Shown: in pieces, positions 10,563-20,980 of the stretch
Layout of the letters: every line of letters begins with the position of its first letter
Numbering within the stretch: the stretch's first letter is position 1
Source: Steinernema hermaphroditum
Lineage: Eukaryota; Nematoda; Chromadorea; Rhabditida; Steinernematidae
Assembly (NCBI GenBank): GCA_030435675.1
Contig: CM059621.1
Coordinates: 992,001 to 1,056,000, forward strand
Reading direction: 5' to 3'
Length of the DNA stretch: 64,000 bases
Position numbers and translations under genes: made by a program
The notes under the pieces: generated by a model
Database searches by the model: none
The model's input: only the letters and a program-made list of their open reading frames with translations
What the model was told of the DNA's origin: nothing

Positions 10563-11801
10563 TCAGTAATCTCGGCGACTTCGACGCATCGCCTCGGCGA
10601 TCTGTTCTTCTTCCGTAAAACCGCCTGCGTTCGCTCGCCATCTTCTTGCTAAAACAAACACATATGTCAAGTATATCCCGATTGTACGATCCTTACCATA
10701 TGCCTGATCATTGCTCATTCCGGAATTCCCTCCAAGCGTTCCCTCAAATCCATAGAAACGTCCATTCCGCGAAGCACTGGGTGGAGGTGAAGGCGACCGA
10801 GCTGGACGAGATGCTGGTCGATAGTCAGAGCCCACAATAGAGGTCACAACGTCGACGATAGCTTTCAGTGGGCCGGAAGTGTACGCTAATCCGACGAGAA
10901 TACCAGCTAAGTGGCCAACAAACGACGCGTTTGGAGTGAGCATCTAAACAGGCTCGTTTACAGCACACCAAAGCGCTAGAGTTACCTGAATGAGGATCAA
11001 TTCAGCCCAACAAACGTATTTTCCGGGAATGGGGAGAAAACCGAGAAGAAGACCGTTCTCTTCAGGATACATCGTGTTCACGACCACCTTCAGAGCAAAA
11101 AGAACACCTAAAACGATGTGAACAACCAGTAATGTATTGAAACAAACCAGAGAATCCAACAGCACACTGATGCATTAAGTTAAATCCATCCATATCGAGC
11201 ACTTCGTCGACGAAGTAGCTGAGCCCGAAGATCGTCAATGGCGTGGCGATGGAGAACACTGCCAGCATGGCGACGAATCTGATGGGACCGGTGCGGTTCT
11301 CTATTCTTCGACCCTAAAATAGACAAGGTTACGATAAAACAGATAAATGCTGTGTCTAGAAGCAAGCTAGTTTGTCTCGACGCCATATACATGGCATTTG
11401 TCTAGACATGGAATGTTAGACAGACAGGAGTCAAGTGAGCAGAGTCTAGCAGTGTCCAGACAGTGCTCACCTTGTACAAAAGAGACATCATGTTGTAGTA
11501 GAGATGAAAATCGTCTGCGTGCATGAACTGTGACGCAATCAGTCGGATCCACTCCTTCCGATGGAGAATCCTGTTCGGCAGTAGACACATCGCCCCTGAA
11601 AATGCGCATTCGGAATATAAGTAGTTAGTGCATTTACTCACTCGTCTGTTTCGGCCCAATGGCCGGAATGAATCCGAGATAAACCGCCACTTGCGAGAGG
11701 ATGGATACGAGCGTGACAGGCGGAATCGGCCCGGCGGAGAGAAGCTGTGCCGCCAGAAGATAGATACCGGCATTGTCTCGGCGTTGTCTTCCGCGATACA
11801 T
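10563..11801 (-). CDS. Rhomboid intramembrane protease, RHBDL4/RHBDD1-like
   Basis: Endoplasmic reticulum rhomboid serine protease that cleaves unstable membrane proteins for ER-associated degradation. Six exons: 11801-11642, 11595-11471, 11313-11148, 11107-10986, 10943-10697, 10648-10563 (301 residues). The start ATG follows a TTTCAG acceptor by 11 bases, suggesting a spliced leader. Visible features: N-terminal IPPVTLVSIL helix, HADDFHLYYNM loop, catalytic Ser in AVGFSGVLFALK, and catalytic His in FVGHLAGILVG. A Pro/Ser-rich cytosolic tail ends in EEEQIAEAMRRS, which fits a ubiquitin-interacting motif. This is the same order as in human RHBDL4, but the tail stops at once after an Arg-rich RRSRRDY, so the separate p97-binding motif of the human protein is absent or merged. 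The upstream gene on this strand, kars-1, ends about 400 bp away, so an operon is possible but unproven. Confidence 0.92.
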
Positions 11802-12202
11802 TCTAACAACAGCTGAAATGAGAGTGGAAAATGATGACAACGGAAGGGAAAGTGTGCGCGACGTAGCATTGGCACGCGGCCAACGTCTCTGTACTTCCAC
11901 GGAATTCAAATATTCAGCATTAGCTAACAATTAGCAACGTCATAGCACTCATAGACATAGACAGCTTCAGAATCGACGACTGTCTGCATCTGCAAAACAG
12001 TTTTGCGGGTTTACGTGCATCGCGAACAGTACCACCCTTATCAGCTGACGACATAGAATAGGGACAACATAACCTCACAATCAACACCCAGCAAGAACGA
12101 ACCCAAGTCACAAAACATGGTAAAACATTTTATCATTTTTTTTGCAAACAGCAACAATTACAACAACAGGTAACAACATATTAGGAGACGTACTGCACCG
12201 AT

Positions 12203-14247
12203 TTAATTCTCTTCCACCGGGGCTGGCCCTGTCTTCTCTTCTTCTGGACGCATAGCAGGGAATAAAATGACCTCCTGAAAGCAAGATACGATTACAACTT
12301 ATGTAAAAAGTGAGCATCAAACCTTGATATTGTAGCTGTCAGTGAGAAGCATGGTAAGACGATCGATTCCCATGCCCCATCCAGCCGTGGGCGGCAATCC
12401 GTACTCTAGCGCCTTCAAGAACTCTTCGTTGATTAGCTGAGCTTCATCGTCTCCGGCGTTCTTATCCTTAGCCTGCTGTTCGAATCGTTCGCGCTGAGTC
12501 ATTGGGTCATTCAACTCGGTGTACGCATTGGCGATCTCCCTCTTGGCCGCAAACAGTTCGAAACGTTCCGTGAGGCCAGGAATGCTGCGATGCCACTTAG
12601 CCAAAGGCGACATGATCTGTGGGTGTCCAACGAGATACGTAGGATTGATGAAGGTCTCCTCAAGATATTCGCCGACGAGTTTGTCCAAAAGACGAGCAGT
12701 GGTGCGAGGAGCCGGGCAGTCGACCTTGTGTTCTACGGCAAGCTTGTCAAGGAAGTCACGAGCCTCTGAAAGTAAATGCATGAGATAGATCTCCAGAGCA
12801 CGTAATCACCATCAGTATCCAACTTGCTAGGTTCGGGAAGCTTGACATTCAGTGCTTGCTCCAGTCCCTCGATCATGTTGACACGCTTGAAGGGCGGAGT
12901 GAAGTCGATCTCGTACTTAGGCTCTTGTCCAACGCCGTTCGGGTGGTACGGAATCTTGTAGGTTCCATGGATGGAAAAGACCATCTTTGACAGAAGATCT
13001 TCAGTGATCTTCATGAGATCCTCGTAGTCAGCATATGCCATGTAGAACTCGCAGGAGGTGAACTCAGGATTGTGCGTCAAGTCGATGCCTTCATTGCGGA
13101 ACAAACGTCCGATTTCATAGACCCGATCCAAACCGCCAACGACAAGCTCCTTCAGGTACAGTTCTGGCGCCACTCGCAGGAACAAATCTTGGTTCAAATC
13201 GTTGTGGTGAGTGATGAAGGGCTTGGCCGTAGCTCCACCAGCGATCTGGTTCATTATCGGCGTTTCAACTTCAAGGAATCCCAGATCATCGAGATAGCGA
13301 CGAAGGAATGTGATGATGCGGGCTCGGGTGACAAACACACTTTTCACGTCGTTATTCATGATCAAATCCAAGTAACGCATGCGATATCTGCAATAATTAA
13401 TGTCAGAACCTAGTTACGAAAAGACCATCTAATACCTGGTCTCCTGGTTCTTAAGGCCGAAGTGAGTGGTAGGCAGCATATGCATGCAAGGCGTCAGCAG
13501 CTCAACTTCAAAGGGAATGATGCTGAGTTCGCCCCGGTTAGATCTGGCAGGGTGACCCTTGAATCCTACGATGTCTCCGCGCTTGATGCGGTCATGCAGA
13601 TCAGCGAAGGCCATTGTGCCCTTGTAGTAGCTTGCGTTCGCCAGCACCTGGAGTCTTTTTCCTTCTCCGCAGACATCGTAGAAGATCAGTTTGTTACCGG
13701 ATTCGCGCTTCGAAAATATGCGGCCTGAGATGCTGACGACAGTGTCTTCCAGCACTTTTCCGTTTTCTAGCTCCATCGCTCCGTACTTCTCGACAAACTC
13801 CGTCAGGGAGATCGAAACATGGAATTTGTGCGGGAACGGATTGTCGCCATTTTCACGACGGGTGACGATCATATCCTTGCGCATATTAAAGTATTCGGCA
13901 GCGTCGGACGGATCAGCCTTCTTCTCAAGCTTGACTGGAGCCTCATTTCCCTTTGCGGCAGCTTCATCAGCCTTCTTCTTCTCCTTCTCTAGCCTTTCCT
14001 GCTCCTTCTTGGCCTGCTTGGCAAGGCGCTTCTGCTCACTGAAATAAAACAAAATTAGTACGTGAACATCATCACTACTGACCGATATGAGATAAATCGG
14101 TGTGAGAAGACCGGCGCAGCCAAGACTGGTGGCCTTGACGCGGCCACAAGTGGTCGGCCAACGGCCACCAACGAATGTTTGATAGCGGATAAAAACATGC
14201 ACTTACTTCTTGCTGAGTTTTTGTTCTGTTCCTGCACAATCGGACAT
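12203..14247 (-). CDS. kars-1: Lysyl-tRNA synthetase (class IIb)
   Basis: Charges tRNA-Lys with lysine. Five exons: 14247-14207, 14038-13436, 13387-12810, 12765-12323, 12274-12203, giving 578 residues (human cytosolic form 597). Order: a lysine-rich N-terminal helix after [12 protein letters not shown], the OB-fold anticodon-binding domain (around residues 110-210, with [10 protein letters not shown] and [13 protein letters not shown]), and the class II catalytic core. Motif 1 is around [20 protein letters not shown], motif 2 is [18 protein letters not shown], and motif 3 is [15 protein letters not shown]. In many animals one gene makes both cytosolic and mitochondrial forms. Intron 1 here is open in frame with exon 2 from an ATG at 14202, which could give a second N-terminus. 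The gene is read toward the rhomboid gene on the same strand. Confidence 0.95.
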
Positions 14248-15770
14248 CACAACCTGCAGCGAAGAGGCTCCTGGAATTCAATGGACATTGCAGGAAAGCT
14301 CCCACGGATATACACCAACAACAGCTGACGTCAGTCGCGAATACACGCGTCAAGGTGATGCAATTATGCGCCATGTGAACGACAACGCTAACTGAGGCAG
14401 TTGTGATTAACTGACTGGTAGTAACCACAATTGAATAACTGGGAAAAGGTCACTGCTGTTGGCAGAGAAAGATGTAACTGATGTAATTATTGTTAACCAT
14501 AGGATCATTAGCATAGATATTGATCCGATATGGATTCGAACACGAATTTGACCAGTTTTGAATACAATTTTCATCAATAAAAAAGGCGACTAGCACCTGA
14601 ATTCAAAATCAGCACGATCGAAAGTACCGGAACACGAAACCTTGAACTACGCGCTCGAGGTGCGCGAACAAGAACGTGTGATGATGCAATAGCTGCCAGC
14701 GACAAGTACTTTAAACAGAGAGCGAAATATTTGTTTTCTGAGGCTACTGCGCTACCAATGATTCAAAGCGAAATCCGTATTTTGCAGAATAAGAGTTCAG
14801 CAAGAGGAAGGATTCGTGGCACTGTGGCAGTGGCACTCAAAAACGCAACTGCAATGGTCACCGCAAATTCCCGCGAATAAAATCGCGGATAGGCAGCTGT
14901 GGAAACACTGATAACATCAAGCGCATAGACAATCAATTCACCCGATCACGAAATTCGAGAAAATCAAACTTTGACCCTCTGCAAAATTCGAGACTCGCGA
15001 GTTGAAAGCTGTCTCTCGCTCACTCATCTGTCAGTGGCACGCACTACGGTAGATACGGTAACTCGTTGTGAGACCTACACTACATTTACACCGTCGCAAT
15101 TATGCGAATCGGTGGGTGGCGGCGAAACCGGTTGGATTCAGACGGTCGGGGAACTGTCTCGAGCTGGTCTAGACATGTCTGCTGAACACGAAAACACCCG
15201 GTGTTGAGCGAATAACGTCTCTAGACAACAATGCCCACAATTTGAATTATCTCCTGTAGATTTCACAAGTTCGGCTATGTCTGTGCCACGTTTTATTCAT
15301 AACAGTGACAGCACTGTACAGCCGTTTGTGTGGCTTCGGTGAGCCTGTTTGATGTTGTGAGTTTTCAGTTTTTGCTACAGAGCAGGTTTATTCATGCATT
15401 AGATCGTCTGGACGTCGTTAAGTGATGTCGTGCAGTCGTGGATTTCCAAAGTTTTCTCACTGCACGTGAATTTTCCTGGATTTCCTTTGAAGTTATATTC
15501 CTTTTGCGTGTTGATATCAAAATTGATATTATTTTGCTTAGATCTAACCAATCTAGGTGCATTTCATGTTTAGAGCAACAAAGTATGCGCTATTTTCCTG
15601 ACTTATTGCAGCGTCTATCGATTCCATCCAATTCATCTGTTTCTTCCTTCTTCCTTCAAATTGTTAGTTTTCTTCTTAGTTTTGTGCAGAAGTTCGATTG
15701 AGCGCTGCCGAATCATAACTGCCGCGTTTTTTTTTCTGCAAAAGTTGAACCACTGCAATTTCAGATTGTT
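14248..15770. other. Divergent intergenic region between kars-1 and cogc-6
   Basis: Head-to-head promoters must lie here. Only short frames are seen and none has a recognisable domain. Positions 15720-15735 have a T-rich run shortly before the cogc-6 acceptor-like TTTCAG at 15760-15765. Confidence 0.5.
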
Positions 15771-18214
15771 ATGGCGGACACATCGCTGAAGAAGAAAGTA
15801 GATCGAATTATTGCCAACAAGCTGCACACAAATGAGGTAATTCCTTTCATTTAGGTCCGCTCGTATAAATACTCTTTCCAGGACTTCTTAAAAGTCGCCG
15901 ACTACATTGCACCCATCGTCAATGGCGATATCGACATGCATACGGAGCGACGTCTTCACCGAACGCTCGAAGATCGTCGACTCGAGCTGAACAGGAAGTA
16001 TTTGTCGGATTTTACCAAAGTATGCATCTTTTGACAACGTCTATGAAGACTTTTTATCTAGATCAATGGTCAAGTCCAAGGATTTGCCACAAAAGTGCGC
16101 CAAATGAACCGAATCTGTACTGATTTGACTGATCGCATTCAAACGAACAAAGAGAAGACAAGAGATCTTCTCGCGAAGACGTCTGCCCTCCAGAACGAGA
16201 AGAAAATGCTCGAATCGAAGCAGAAGTACATCACGGAATTTTTGGAGAAGTACTCGCTGTCAGAGGAAGAAGAGAAGGCTCTGAAGGGATCCACGTCAGG
16301 TTATACTGATATCGATTCTTTTGACCGATGCAAATATTGCAGATGGCACTGTTACCAGCGATTTCTTCAGAGTACTCAAAAGGGTTAAAGAGATTCACGA
16401 AGATAGTAAGGAACTCTTGAAAAACACGGGAGAACATGCTGCTGCCTTGGAAATTATGGAGGATATGTCAAACAAACTGGAAGCTGCCTATGAAGTGCTT
16501 TACCGTTCGATCCAAAGTAGGTCGAATTTGTCAAATTTCAGTAATGAAATTCCCGTTTTCAGGGCAGTGCCGCGTTCTGAACGTTGAATTTCTCGAATTA
16601 AAGCCGGTTATTTATCAGTCCTTTGAAACGCTTCAGGATCGCGAAGTTCTGTTCAAATACGCTCTGCAAGAGTACTGCACCGCCAGAAGGAACCATATTG
16701 TTCGTGCCTATATCGACGCATTGACGAAAGGCACCAGCGGAGGTGGCAAGCCCATCGAGCAGTCGTCACATGATATTCTTCGTTACATTGGTGATATGCT
16801 GGCTTGGATTCATCAGTCGTTGGCTGTGGAAAGGGAGCTGATGGCGACACTGTTGAAGACGTGTAGACCGAATGTTATCAGCCAGCATTCGATTGAAGTA
16901 CAAAACGAGATTTGCGAAGCGTTGTGCCGACCTTTTAAGGTAAGTATAACCTCTACTCATGGTTTTGAAACCGATTCCTGATGTCTGAAATACGAAATTG
17001 AGGCATCAGACGTCCATTACGTTTGTAATCGAAAAATGATACCGTAAACATCACTTTTTAGATCCGCGTTGAGCAAGCTCTGGGCAAAGAATCACACGCC
17101 GTCCTGCTCTACCGTCTCTCCTGCCTCTTCACTTTCTACAAAGACATGATGGTCTCCGCACTCACCGAAAACTCAGCGCTCGTACAAACACTCGAAGAAC
17201 TCCGTGAACTCACGACGAACATGTTCTTCAGCGGTCTGAACACTGCCGTCCAGCGTCTTCTTACCCGAATGACTCCACCAGATTATGATCTTCTGCCCGT
17301 GAACGTTGTCAATCAAGTGTTGCTGCTTCTCCGAGACGTCCTCGAATCGCACGACGAAGCTGTGGCTGCCGTCACAGAAAAGAAGGAGAACTTCATCAAG
17401 ATCTTCACTCACGTGCTCGACCCATTGAATCAGTCGATCCAGATCGCCGCCAGCAATCTGCACAACCCTCTAGATGTCGCCGTCTACATGCTTAACTGTC
17501 TCTCTGCGATCAACACCGTCATCATACTCTACCAGTACACCGATGCTCGGCTGGAGATGTTGAAGGCGCAAATGGATGCCAACGAAGACGTCCTGGTTAG
17601 CGAGCAGGCGACTTATATTTTGACCGAAACAGGACTTGTCGATATCTACCACAAAGCAGCCAATCATCAGCCTAACCAGGTAATTGATTGAATGTTATTT
17701 GACCAGCTCTATGTCTGTTATTTAGGGTCCCATGGCCGAAATCAGCGGAATGGAACCGGAGAGGATCAAAGCCTCCTTAACGCTGTTTGAGTCCTTCCTG
17801 GCGAAGCCGACGAGTTATCGAGTAGATCAGTGCCTGAAAATCTCTTCTGTGCGAATCAGGTGAGGACGGAGAGATGAAAAGAAGCGATCGACCGCTCATG
17901 CGACAGTGTTGTCTGCAAAATTCTGTCTAGTTTCACCAATTACCCAACAGTCATGTGACAAATGTCTATAATTTCGCTGTCTCAGAAAATGACTTGCAAA
18001 CTTGATTTACAGACAGATTTACAGACCGGACCGATAGACGCACTATCACTTCATTCATATTGCTCGTTTCAGAGATTCTGTCCAGAAACGAACCTTTGAA
18101 AGCGTCGCCGAAGCCTACGGTTTGATCCTGGCCAAGCTCCAGGATCCAGCCAACAAATACCCAGATTTGCCCATCAAAGCCATTGACGACATCAAGAAAA
18201 TATTAGACATTTGA
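15771..18214 (+). CDS. cogc-6: Conserved oligomeric Golgi complex subunit 6 (COG6)
   Basis: Lobe B subunit of the COG tethering complex, which supports retrograde vesicle traffic within the Golgi. Eight exons: 15771-15836, 15882-16019, 16062-16299, 16343-16516, 16563-16939, 17062-17679, 17726-17859, 18073-18214 (628 residues; human 657). ATG is six bases after TTTCAG. The N-terminal coiled coil (about residues 70-140: RQMNRICTDLTDRIQ, LESKQKYITEFL) is followed by blocks typical of COG6: DGTVTSDFFRVLKRVKEIH, LQDREVLFKYAL, SSHDILRYIGDMLAWIHQ, LYRLSCLFTFY, SEQATYILTETGL, and near the end AEAYGLI. All joins are in frame. The 3' end converges on the calponin-like gene. Confidence 0.95.
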
Positions 18215-18316
18215 GTTCTCAGAGGTTTGTACATATGAGTATATATTAATTTATTTGTTTTCGCTTAATATATGAAAGGTGCCTGGAAACTGTGATACCC
18301 TTATAACTAGTGTATG

Positions 18317-18322
18317 AATAAA
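18317..18322 (+). promoter_or_regulatory. Polyadenylation signal AATAAA of cogc-6
   Basis: Consensus hexamer 103 bases after the stop codon. The convergent gene's stop codon lies only 11 bases further on, so cleavage after this signal would place the end of the cogc-6 transcript inside the opposite gene's last exon. Confidence 0.6.
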
Positions 18323-18332
18323 GCGGTTATCT

Positions 18333-20980
18333 TCATGTGGTGGAATCTTCTTCTGTGGAAAGATGCCCGTTTACGCCTCCGTTCTGCTTCAACGCCTCTT
18401 CCAGTAGCCTCTGCCGTAGCTTCGCCGCCTCGAGATCAGCTTTCCGCTCGTTCATCAGGCGGTCGTAGTAGGATGTGCTCACGACGTCGCGAGGCTTCTG
18501 GAAGCCTCCAGTGAAAGACTGGCTCTGAAGAGTGACCTGTCCGCCGATCCAGGCCATGTACTTGTTAGTGTCTAGCTGGTCCTGTAGACTCCTGTCTAGA
18601 CCATTGATCATTGTGGTCACCTGTCGGTGGGACCTGTAGCCGGTGGAAGGTGCTTCCCCGGGCTTGGAGTTCTGCGCGGCGGCCGTGTCCTTTATATTTT
18701 GGAACTTTGGAATAGCGGCGCGACTCTTGGTAATCTCTTCGGTGGTAAAGCGGCGACCACCCACAGCGGTCGTCGTGGCACCCCTTCGTTTCCCGTAGAT
18801 GTGGTCATTCTTCGCCTCTGGATTCGGCTGGTCCCATTTTTTGAGGACGCGCGCCGTGGCCTTCTTGTCCACGACGATCTCGTTTATCAGTTTTTGCTCG
18901 TCGTTTTCCTAAAGGAGACGGTTGCACCTGAGAGAATACGGTAATGGAACTTACGGTTTCTTTGACTTTTGTGACTTGATTTCGCGTTCCTCCGAAGGGT
19001 TTCTCGCCGGCTTGCGATGCGTACTTCTCCTTCATCGCCGGGCAGTTTATCCACGGCACGCAACTGTCATCGCTGTCGCTCAGCTTTTTGGACGATTCGA
19101 TTTTGACGACTGAAAGAGGTACGGTACATGTGAAACGGTAATGCAGTTTTTCATAGTATGCGCAAAATGTGGACTTGGGCAATTTGTAGGCTTTTTCAGG
19201 TGACATGACAGATCTATAGATTTGATGTATATCATCTCCTTCGATGTATAAGGAAAAGGGGCAAAATGGTATCGTCTGGTATAGGCTTGGCATCATGGCT
19301 GTGCCAAAGTCGAGAATCAGGACTCGAAAGTCGAGACTCTGAGGGCTCGATTCTCGGAACGATTAACACTGGCAGCGATGACGAGTAAACGGTAGCAACG
19401 AGGAAAACCGTCCACACAGTGTCGTCATGGCCAAATTTCAGAATTTTCGTGGTGGGACCAAGGCTACTCTCGTCTCGCCAGAGGCCAAGAAAGCCCTCGA
19501 GAGTGCACACGGTTGGCATTGGAGTCAAAGAACACCGAGTCGACTCGAAGGGTTCAGCCTATAGTCTATTTTTTTCCGAACTCCACAAAAGCGATCAATC
19601 ACAGCGCGGTGGGACCCGGAATTTGCTCTAGCGCATTGAAAGGAGCGAACGAACGCACGAAATATTTGCCTTTCTTCAATGTGCTGGAGCGAATTCTCGG
19701 TCTCGCCGCGCGGTGATTGATCGCTTTTGTGGAGTTCGAAAAAAAGAATACACTATAGTCAACTAGGGCCAATTGGGGCGACCATTCGCGGGGAGCGGTA
19801 CGAAGAGAGCGCAGACGACGAGAGACATTGGGCGATAGAGCGAAGGGTATCCGATTTTCTCTCTCGTCGTCTGCGCCGATTACGTCTCGGATTGCGACAT
19901 TTCACCGAGGAGCCATCTCTGGTTCACGTGCGTTGAAAACAGCTAATTAGAATACGAGAGAAGACGGACTGGTTGGTGTTTACAGGACAGTCGATTTGAA
20001 TGCAAGATCTCATGTTTCCACATTTGCATGTACAGGAAGAAAACGTTTCTTATTTAGGCTACTAGGTTTAGCCTTAATATTCGTATTCAAGCTTTTCGTT
20101 ACTCAACTGCTATTTGAGTCAAAAGTCCCCATATCTGCCCGTACAGCCCAGCAAAAATTGCTTTCATCTACAAAAGGAATAGATGGCTCTACCCTTTCAT
20201 CATCTTCCCTATAAGATGTCTACAATGCCCGTTTTTTGTTACTCTTGAAAGTTCGTGTCGTATACTTGGGAAAGGGGCACCTGTTACAATTAATCGAAAT
20301 TTCACTAAACATGGCCGGGAAGAGCTACTGTAATCGGTAAACAAGACATTCGGTGTAATTGTTTCTTTGGCCTCTTGAATCTGAGGCCTAGTCATGCAAG
20401 TCATTTTATGTTCGATCGTCTTTTCAACTTTAGGAAATCATTTTGTGAGTTTTTTTTGCAGAATTGCTCTTGAAAAGGGAGACTCATTATGTATGAGTTA
20501 CATCAGAGGGTCGATGAACTAGAAAATACACATCAAGATTGTGATGTATACATTTCGTTTTTCTCAAGTCGAATGCCCATCACCTCCACTATGCCCTTTT
20601 CACATAGTTTAAATAAAACCAGCTCTAATGAACATACAGGCACCTACCTTGGTTTCTGATAGCCCCGAATCCGGAGGTGCCCTTCTGGCTGGCGAACTTG
20701 TTGCTCCCGTACTCCCAGGGGATGACGACGGGCAAAACAATCTTGCGCCGATGGCGCATCTCCTGCTCTTGCGCGTACTCCTAAAAGACGCGAATGTGGC
20801 ACAGAGATTTGCGGCGAAAAATGGAGATTGATGTGATGCGCCGGGTCGTCAATGGGTGACAAAGCGGCGTCGCATGCGTTAGGCGACAAAAAAACGAAGA
20901 CGAAAAGGAAGTGAACTCACCGATTTAGGGGTCTTAGAAGAAGACGAAGCGGACGACGAAGAAACCGATGAGGAGGACAT
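18333..20980 (-). CDS. Calponin-like repeat protein without a CH domain
   Basis: Four exons: 20980-20921, 20780-20648, 19109-18955, 18908-18333 (307 residues). A 15-residue Ser-rich start leads into EYAQEQEMRHRRK. Three degenerate calponin-type repeats are visible: NKFASQKGTSGFGAIRNQ (about residues 48-65), KYASQAGEKPFGGTRNQ (about 88-105) and SQSFTGGFQKPRDV near residue 250. These short repeats bind actin filaments in calponins and in the nematode CLIK proteins. No calponin-homology domain is present. A basic stretch (KKWDQPNPEAKNDHIYGKRRG) and a C-terminal KADLEAAKLRQRLLEEAL helix lie around the last repeat. A muscle or cytoskeletal role is inferred only from the repeats. Intron 2 (about 1.5 kb) is filled with repeats. 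Confidence 0.75.
19290..19515 (+). repeat. Dispersed repeat R5, copy 1 (second copy 33340-33535)
   Basis: Blocks such as TCTCGGAACGATTAACACTG, GTCCACACAGTGT and GACCAAGGCTACTCTC occur in the same order at 33368-33510. No coding frame. Lies in intron 2 of the calponin-like gene. Confidence 0.7.
19559..19759. mobile_element. Long inverted repeat (foldback, arms about 88 bases)
   Basis: CCGAACTCCACAAAAGCGAT on the left is the reverse complement of ATCGCTTTTGTGGAGTTCGA on the right. Pairing continues outward to TATAGTCTATTTTTTT and inward to GCGCATTGAA. The spacer is about 27 bases. The sequence does not code. Confidence 0.8.
19762..19885. repeat. Foldback core related to the 5055-5395 element
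   Basis: GGAGCGGTACGAAGAGAGCG with GCAGACGACGAGAGA is mirrored by TCTCTCTCGTCGTCTGC, the same inner arms as in the 5 kb element. It directly abuts the 19559-19759 foldback, so one element may have inserted next to the other. Confidence 0.65.
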
